Origin: Betaproteobacteria bacterium
GTDB taxonomy: Bacteria; Pseudomonadota; Gammaproteobacteria; Burkholderiales; Burkholderiaceae_C
Reading direction: 5' to 3'
NCBI GenBank assembly: GCA_016868355.1
Contig: VGHB01000004.1
Span: forward strand, 105,774-169,773
DNA: 64,000 nt
Position 1 is the first letter of the stretch. Every line of letters begins with the position of its first letter. Position numbers and translations under genes: made by a program. A model generated the notes under the pieces. That model searched no databases. It had not been told where the DNA came from and saw only the letters and a program-made list of their open reading frames with translations. Positions 60,905-64,000 of the stretch are shown one piece after another.

Positions 60905-63760
60905 ATGTTTAAGCAAAGCAAGCTTGCCTATGGCACGCTGTGGGCTTTCGGTAGCATGGCAATTGGTGCCGCCGGCGCGGCCGCTGCGCAGGAGCGCGTG
61001 GACGTTACAGGCAGCCGCATCAAGACCTTTGACGCAAGCTCTAATTCCCCGATTACCTCACTCAGTTCAGCTGAGATCAATGCTACCCAGCCAGCTGCAG
61101 TAGAAGAGGTTATCAAGTCGCTGCCCTCGGCCGTGCCGGCCATCGGCCCGGGCACCAACAACGGCACCGGTGGTGGCGCCACCATCGATTTGCGGGGACT
61201 GGGCTCCAACCGCACCCTGGTGCTGCTCAATGGCCGCCGTCTGGTTCCGTTCAATTTGGCTGGCTCAGTGGACACCAACTCTGTCCCAGTGGGCATGCTG
61301 GACCGCATTGAAATCGTGACCGGTGGCGCCTCGGCGGTCTATGGAGCTGACGCGGTGACGGGTGTGGTGAACTTCATCACCAAGAAGCGCTTTAACGGAG
61401 TTGAGCTCTCCGGCACCTACGGCAGCTCTGGCGAACGCGATGCCAACCGATACCGCACCGACGTGGTGATGGGCACGAGCCTGGATAACGGCAAGGGGTC
61501 TGCCATGGTGGGCCTGAGCAAAACCCGCACAGATCCTCTGCTGCAAGGCCAGCGGCCCATTGGTTTGGCGGCCTTGAGTTCCACCTCTGGCGCGCCACAG
61601 GGCTCCGGCACCGACGTGCCGGCCCAGTTTTTGGGCTTGCCCGGCGGTCTGGGCACGCGCCAGATCAACCCGAGTACGGGTCAGCTTGTGACTCCTGGCG
61701 CTGGCTATAACTTCAACCCGCCCAACTACTACCAAACGCCGCTGGATCGCCAACAATTCACGGCTCTGGCCAACTACACGGTGAGCAACAAGTTAGAGCT
61801 GTATGCCGAGTTGCTCTACACCCGCTCGGATGTGGAGTCCAATCTGGCGGCTTCGGGGACTTTTTTCAACAGCTACGCGGTGCCCATCGGCAACCCGTTC
61901 ATTCCAGATGCGGCGCGTGCCCAGCTCTGCACGGCTTTTGCCATCTCGGCAGCCAATTGCGCGGCGGGCAACACCACGCCGGTGACCTTGGCCATTGGCC
62001 GTCGCTTCACCGAGCTGGGACCACGCATTCAGAATTTTGAGAACAAGACCTCCCAGTACACGTTGGGCGCCAAAGGTTCCCTGGTGGGTACCTGGTCGTA
62101 CGAAGCTTACTTCTCACACGGAGAGGCCGACCAGCTGCAGACGCGCGTGAACTGGGGCTCGCTGGCAAAGGTTCGGCAAGCCTTGGATGCCGTTAGCACC
62201 ACGGCTTGTCGCAACCCCGCCAACGGATGCGTCCCGCTGAATGTGTTTGGTCCGCAGGGGTCGATCACGCCGGCAATGTTGACATTCATCAACCTAGATT
62301 CGCTGCAAACCCAGGTGGTAACGCAGGACGTGGCGGCTGTATCGGTCACGGGCGATTTGGGGACCTTCAAGAGCCCGGCGGCCAAGTCACCGGTCAGCCT
62401 AGCTGTTGGCTTGGAAAACCGTACCTTGGAGGCGGCCACCAAGTCCGACAGCGCCGCGCAGATCCAGTCCGAAGTGCTGGGCACCGGCGCACCGACGCCG
62501 GATCGCAAGGGTCGCGTTGAGCTCAAGGAAGGGTTCCTTGAGACCTTGATTCCGGTGCTGGAAGGCGCGCCGTTCGCGCGTGCCATCACCTTGGAAGCCG
62601 GCCTGCGCCGCACCTCCTTCACCACCACGGGCTCACAGAGCTACAGCACGAGCAAGTTGGGGGGTGAGTGGTCACCGGTGGCGGGCATTCGTGTTCGCGC
62701 CATGTCCCAAAAGGCCACGCGCGCGCCCTCAATCAACGAGCTGTATGCACCGCAGGTTTCGGGTCTTTCCAACCTTGCGGTTGACCCCTGCCAGGGCAAC
62801 AGGATCAATGCGGCTGATGCCAACAAGGCGGGCACGCTCTCCAATCTGTGCAAGTTGACGGGTGTTCCCGACAACCAGATCGGGGTGTTGGTGGCACCGT
62901 CTGCCGGTCAGATCAACAACCTGGGCGGTGGCAATCCGGGGCTGGGCCCTGAGACGGCCGACACCAGAACCTTCGGCGTGGTGTGGACCCCGGCCGCAGT
63001 GCCAGGCCTGACGCTGTCCCTGGACCGCTACGATATCGATCTAACCAAGGCGATCAGTTCCGCCTCCACCACCGATGTGCTGGATGGCTGCTACTCCACG
63101 ACTCGCAATCCGACTTTGGCGTTCAACAGCTTTTGCTCGCTGATCTTTCGCAGCCCGTTAAACGGCACCTTCAACGGCGCGGATTCCAAGGGCGTGTTCA
63201 CCGCACTGTCCAACCTGGGCGTTGTTCGGACTGCCGGCTGGGATCTTGCGGCGAACTACCGCCTGCCGCTGAAGTCAGTCGGCGTTGATCCCAAGTGGGG
63301 CAACGTGGACATGGCCTTGAACTACACCCGCGTGGACCGCTATCGCAGCCAGCCTACTCCGGCCTCCATCGACCGGGACTGCAACGGCTTCTACAGCGTG
63401 GCCTGCGGCGCGCCCAACCTCAAGCGCAAGTTCATCCAGCGCTCCAACTGGAGTTTCGGTAAGGTTTCGTTGGGCTACGCCTGGCGTCACCTGGGTGCGG
63501 CTATCGAGGAGCCGGGTGGTGCTTCGTTCCTTCCGGCGTTCTCTGAGATCGCGTCCTTCAACTATGTTGATCTCACTGCTTCCGTGCAGGCCACCAAGAG
63601 TGTGCGGCTGAATGCGGCGGTGACCAACTTGACAAATAAAGCAGCGCCTAATGTCGGAAACACGATCAGCGGAACGACCGTCAACAGCGGCAATACCTTT
63701 CCGCAAACCTATGATGTGATCGGTCGCTACTTCACCGTGGGGGCCACAGTCCGTTTCTGA
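60905..63760 (+). CDS. TonB-dependent outer membrane receptor
   Basis: 951 residues. Signal peptide MFKQSKLAYGTLWAFGSMAIGAAGAAAAQ. Plug with VDVTGSRIKTFDASSNSPIT, IDLRGLGSNRTLVLLNGRR and GGASAVYGADAVTGVVNFIT; a large barrel ending in VGATVRF. It differs from the left receptor in length and in the barrel, so they are paralogues rather than a recent duplication. An excellent AGGAGG precedes the ATG. Ligand unknown. Contains loops with paired Cys (for example ARAQLCTAFAISAANCAAG and TACRNPANGC), usual in such receptors. Confidence 0.94.
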   Translation: MFKQSKLAYGTLWAFGSMAIGAAGAAAAQERVDVTGSRIKTFDASSNSPITSLSSAEINATQPAAVEEVIKSLPSAVPAIGPGTNNGTGGGATIDLRGLGSNRTLVLLNGRRLVPFNLAGSVDTNSVPVGMLDRIEIVTGGASAVYGADAVTGVVNFITKKRFNGVELSGTYGSSGERDANRYRTDVVMGTSLDNGKGSAMVGLSKTRTDPLLQGQRPIGLAALSSTSGAPQGSGTDVPAQFLGLPGGLGTRQINPSTGQLVTPGAGYNFNPPNYYQTPLDRQQFTALANYTVSNKLELYAELLYTRSDVESNLAASGTFFNSYAVPIGNPFIPDAARAQLCTAFAISAANCAAGNTTPVTLAIGRRFTELGPRIQNFENKTSQYTLGAKGSLVGTWSYEAYFSHGEADQLQTRVNWGSLAKVRQALDAVSTTACRNPANGCVPLNVFGPQGSITPAMLTFINLDSLQTQVVTQDVAAVSVTGDLGTFKSPAAKSPVSLAVGLENRTLEAATKSDSAAQIQSEVLGTGAPTPDRKGRVELKEGFLETLIPVLEGAPFARAITLEAGLRRTSFTTTGSQSYSTSKLGGEWSPVAGIRVRAMSQKATRAPSINELYAPQVSGLSNLAVDPCQGNRINAADANKAGTLSNLCKLTGVPDNQIGVLVAPSAGQINNLGGGNPGLGPETADTRTFGVVWTPAAVPGLTLSLDRYDIDLTKAISSASTTDVLDGCYSTTRNPTLAFNSFCSLIFRSPLNGTFNGADSKGVFTALSNLGVVRTAGWDLAANYRLPLKSVGVDPKWGNVDMALNYTRVDRYRSQPTPASIDRDCNGFYSVACGAPNLKRKFIQRSNWSFGKVSLGYAWRHLGAAIEEPGGASFLPAFSEIASFNYVDLTASVQATKSVRLNAAVTNLTNKAAPNVGNTISGTTVNSGNTFPQTYDVIGRYFTVGATVRF

Positions 63761-63864
63761 TCAGAGCGAGCCTGCCGGGCCGACGGGCTTGGCGGGCACC
63801 GTGTTGCAATGCCTGTCGTTGGAGGGCCTTACAAGGGGCCCCCAATCGGCCGGTTTCTGTTCCC
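63761..63864. other. Non-coding stretch after the receptor
   Basis: 104 bases with GC-rich inverted segments (around 63823-63842) but no T-run. No gene or regulatory element is supported. Confidence 0.3.
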
Positions 63865-63996
63865 TATCACAGGCTGTTCAACAAGAAGCCACCGCAGAGC
63901 CTGAAGCTGGACGGGGGTAATATGGTTGGCTTCGATCCGCGGTACCACGACGGCCGTCTGCGCACGATTTACGTGTCAGCGGGCTATCAGTTTTAA
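63865..63996 (+). pseudogene. 3' remnant of a third TonB-dependent receptor
   Basis: 44 codons in one frame reading RLFNKKPPQSLKLDGGN, then VGFDPRYHDGRLRTIYVSAGYQF and a TAA. This is the last hairpin and terminal strand of a TonB receptor barrel: the LFNKKPP turn and the closing Phe are typical. It does not continue the intact receptor, which has its own stop at 63758 and another frame and C-terminus. The 100 bases before it show no receptor-like code. I interpret it as a leftover of a deleted or recombined receptor gene; if the frame is extended upstream it has no start. Confidence 0.75.
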
Positions 63997-64000
63997 GGCC

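Overview
The window reads as a chromosomal segment of a high-GC betaproteobacterium, most likely in the order Burkholderiales and close to Comamonadaceae. The grounds are gene order and protein character: smc-zipA-ligA-def, thrS-infC-rpmI-rplT-pheST-ihfA-merR-tRNA-Pro, smpB/ratA-rnfH-guaB-MFS-guaA-tadA-ldcA, a PhaR polyhydroxyalkanoate regulator, and a LIV-type ABC transporter joined to beta-oxidation genes. This comes from recognising families and synteny, not from a database search. Coding density is very high. Many genes overlap by 1-4 bases (ATGA, GTGA, TTGA), no gap exceeds 300 bases, and there are no rRNA genes, CRISPR arrays, prophages or insertion sequences.

Layout. 1-5406 (minus strand): queF, dapC, dapD, prmB and the ABC-F factor yheS. 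5513-14330 (plus): smc, zipA, ligA, def and a FecR-domain exported protein. 14396-18004: tesA and an YbbA-type ATPase whose start codons overlap head to head, then a tight minus-strand operon msrB-yciB-bolA-ppiC. 18226-32434 (plus): five genes of a LIV-type importer followed by a fatty-acid or carboxylic-acid degradation set (hydratase/3-hydroxyacyl-CoA dehydrogenase, thiolase, acyl-CoA dehydrogenase, SDR, PaaI thioesterase, MDR reductase, ElaA-type GNAT, second SDR). 32435-32704 holds a decayed 3' end of tex, followed by a patatin-like phospholipase. 33895-41865 is the translation block, with a probable thrS leader peptide and attenuator, an AUC start for infC, and two terminators before pheS. 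41888-53607 has tRNA-Pro(GGG), phaR, rimO-metC-acyltransferase, smpB, and the ratA-rnfH-guaB-MFS-guaA-tadA-ldcA run. 53619-64000 is the most accessory-looking part: two divergent TonB-dependent receptors, the 3' remnant of a third, and a minus-strand set of a 2-oxoglutarate-type Asp/Asn hydroxylase, a SAM methyltransferase and an S9 peptidase.

Working together: the importer plus beta-oxidation block probably takes up and degrades an acid substrate. The thrS-to-ihfA block makes translation factors and shows several control elements at RNA level. The TonB-receptor island looks like an uptake and processing locus for a peptide or peptide-like ligand, which is inference from gene content. The points most worth a second look are the TonB/hydroxylase/methyltransferase/peptidase island, the Walker A Lys-to-Arg change in LivF, the infC AUC start, the thrS leader and the two gene remnants.
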